Assembly (NCBI GenBank): GCA_964473155.1
Contig: CAYYNT010000111.1
Span: 1-7,551, forward strand
DNA: 7,551 nt
Direction of reading: 5' to 3'
Source of the DNA: JAJFUG01 sp964473155
Lineage (GTDB): Bacteria; Gemmatimonadota; Glassbacteria; GWA2-58-10
Part shown: in pieces, positions 6,531 to 7,551 of the stretch
Layout of the letters: the number at the start of each line of letters is the position of its first letter
Position numbering within the stretch: the stretch's first letter is position 1
The notes under the pieces: generated by a model
What the model was told of the DNA's origin: nothing
Database searches by the model: none
Seen by the model: the letters and a program-made list of their open reading frames with translations, nothing else
Position numbers and translations under genes: made by a program

Positions 6531-7403
6531 CTACTCGCGCACCCCGGCCTTTTCGAATATCTCGACCAGGTTGTCGCGGCGGTGGCGGCGGGCCAGGGCC
6601 AGAGCGGTCAGGCGGCTGTGGTCCTGGAGGTGAGGGTTTGCGCCAAGATCTAGAAGGAGGTTGATCAGAACGATGTACCCGGCGCGGCGGTAGGACCAGA
6701 AACAACCCTCGGCTGCGTTCATCAGCGCCGTGCGCCCGTGGTGGTCGCGGGCATCGATTGTGGCGCCGGACTGTATCAGAAGCTGGGCTGTCTCCTTGAG
6801 GCCGCGGAAAGCGGCGGACATCAGGGCGGTCCGTCCCCGCCGGCTGGCCAGATTGACATCCGCACCGCGTTCGAGCAGAAGACGCAGCACAGGCAGACGG
6901 TTCCCCTCGTCTATCGCCCCGCCGCCGCTGCGCACCGAGGACATCAACGGCGTACGGCCCATTTTGTCGGGATGGTTTATATCCGCCCCGGCATCCAGCA
7001 GCAGAAGGATTTTCTGCTCGGAATCACTTACGCCGAGCGTGGCTGTCCGGGTGGCCCAGATTACGGCGCAGTTCAGCGCGGTGCGGCCCTCGCTGTCGGC
7101 GAGGTTGAGCGCCGCGCCGGCGCGCAGCAGCAGTTCCATAACCGGCGCACTGCCCGCGGCCGCGGCGGCGATAAGCGCGGTCCGTCCTCCCTCCCCCGGC
7201 AGGTCAACCGGCGCTCCGGTGGCAAGCAGGGCCTTGAGCGCCCCGGCGCGGCCCTCCTCGGCGGCCAGCACCAGCGGCAAATGGCCCTCGCTGTCAGGCT
7301 CGGAAAGGTCCGGTTTCTCCCCGGTCAGCAGTTCGCGCAGATGGTCCTCGCGGCCCTCGCGGATCGCGGACAATATTTTCGATTTGCGGGACTGGAAAAG
7401 CAT
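6531..7403 (-). CDS. Cytoplasmic ankyrin-repeat protein, about eight repeats
   Basis: From the preferred ATG at 7403 the protein has 290 residues and is almost entirely ankyrin repeats. They begin near residues 6, 40, 73, 106, 149, 190, 223 and 263. Five carry the GRT(A/P)L opening with a following LLLxxGAxxxxxD-type segment; the first and last are degenerate caps. Repeats 4, 5 and 7 are 7-10 residues longer than the 33-residue unit, with the extra sequence between the two helices. There is no signal peptide or membrane helix, so a cytoplasmic protein-binding scaffold is likely; partners are unknown. The open frame extends to an ATG at 7439, but that region contains a promoter, and AGAAAGG (7410-7416) is ideally placed 6 bases before 7403. 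The ATG at 7409 is too close to that site. It may be monocistronic, since a separate promoter candidate follows it. Confidence 0.88.
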   Translation of the reverse strand: MLFQSRKSKILSAIREGREDHLRELLTGEKPDLSEPDSEGHLPLVLAAEEGRAGALKALLATGAPVDLPGEGGRTALIAAAAAGSAPVMELLLRAGAALNLADSEGRTALNCAVIWATRTATLGVSDSEQKILLLLDAGADINHPDKMGRTPLMSSVRSGGGAIDEGNRLPVLRLLLERGADVNLASRRGRTALMSAAFRGLKETAQLLIQSGATIDARDHHGRTALMNAAEGCFWSYRRAGYIVLINLLLDLGANPHLQDHSRLTALALARRHRRDNLVEIFEKAGVRE

Positions 7404-7409
7404 GGGCAT

Positions 7410-7416
7410 CCTTTCT
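7410..7416 (-). promoter_or_regulatory. Ribosome binding site deciding the ankyrin gene start
   Basis: AGAAAGG on the minus strand lies 6 bases before the ATG at 7401-7403 and directly abuts the ATG at 7407-7409. The spacing favours 7403. The same motif precedes the glycosidase-like gene. Confidence 0.65.
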
Positions 7417-7429
7417 TCCATCCAATGGG

Positions 7430-7459
7430 ATTGTATCATTTACCAATATAGCTGGTCAA
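7430..7459 (-). promoter_or_regulatory. Extended -10 promoter of the ankyrin gene
   Basis: The minus strand reads TTGACC (7454-7459), an 18-base spacer, and TACAAT (7430-7435), with TGA directly before the -10. Each hexamer matches the consensus at 5 of 6 positions. Transcription would start near 7423, leaving about 20 bases before the ATG at 7403. That excludes the ATG at 7439 as the start and makes the one at 7421 almost leaderless. Confidence 0.65.
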
Positions 7460-7551
7460 TAAAAAGTAATGCGTCGTCTTTTCTGTATTTATTTTTGGTA
7501 ATCCCTAATCAAAACGGACCAAAAGAGGTTTGATTTGGGAGTATTTGGAAT
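7440..7551. other. AT-rich intergenic stretch at the right edge
   Basis: This stretch is clearly richer in A and T than the coding regions and holds no convincing gene on either strand. It contains the -35 of the ankyrin promoter and an inverted repeat near its end; whatever gene lies to the right begins or ends beyond the window. Confidence 0.6.
7502..7540. repeat. Imperfect 12-bp inverted repeat
   Basis: TCCCTAATCAAA (7502-7513) pairs with TTTGATTTGGGA (7529-7540), 11 of 12 positions, across a 15-base loop. There is no T-run after either arm, so an intrinsic terminator is unlikely. It may be an operator, or part of a larger element cut by the window edge. Confidence 0.45.

Noticed and set aside
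6730..7533. Two overlapping long plus-strand frames opposite the ankyrin gene
   Set aside because: They are Ser/Arg/Ala- or Gly/Gln-rich shadows of a GC-rich ankyrin coding region, which is the real gene.

Overview
The window looks like a chromosomal segment from a moderately high-GC, probably Gram-negative bacterium. I infer this from dense Sec-type signal peptides, Shine-Dalgarno sequences (AGAAAGG, GGAGAG, AGAGGTGA) and sigma70-like promoters. The lineage cannot be fixed from sequence alone. The gene set (secreted glycosidase-like protein, CehA-type PHP hydrolase, DUF429, ankyrin protein) would fit a polymer-degrading environmental lineage, but that is inference. There are no tRNA or rRNA genes, no CRISPR array and no recognisable mobile element.

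Layout, left to right. (1) Positions 1-1411, minus strand: the first 470 residues of a secreted glycoside-hydrolase-like protein whose 3' end lies outside the window. It has its own strong promoter (TTGACT-N16-TATAAT with a TG extension) about 110 bases upstream. (2) Positions 1536-2174, plus strand: a DUF429 protein (predicted RNase H-fold nuclease), divergent from gene 1, its start lying inside gene 1's promoter. (3) Positions 2206-6415, minus strand: three tightly spaced genes transcribed as BASS-family transporter, then CehA/McbA-type PHP metallohydrolase, then NicO/RcnA-type nickel/cobalt transporter. The gaps are 23 and 47 bases, so they probably form an operon. (4) Positions 6416-6530: a regulatory-looking gap with a promoter candidate, a perfect 13-bp palindrome over its -35 region and nested inverted repeats. 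(5) Positions 6531-7403, minus strand: a cytoplasmic ankyrin-repeat protein with a well-formed promoter just upstream. (6) Positions 7440-7551: AT-rich intergenic DNA containing that promoter's -35 and an imperfect inverted repeat.

The most interesting unit is the three-gene cassette. A sodium-coupled organic-anion carrier, a secreted metal-dependent hydrolase and a metal exporter with an extracytoplasmic EF-hand domain could work together: the hydrolase processes an external substrate, the carrier moves the acidic product, and the exporter controls divalent metal around the enzyme. That link is inference from gene order. The individual family calls rest on clear motifs, including a full set of BASS sodium-site residues.
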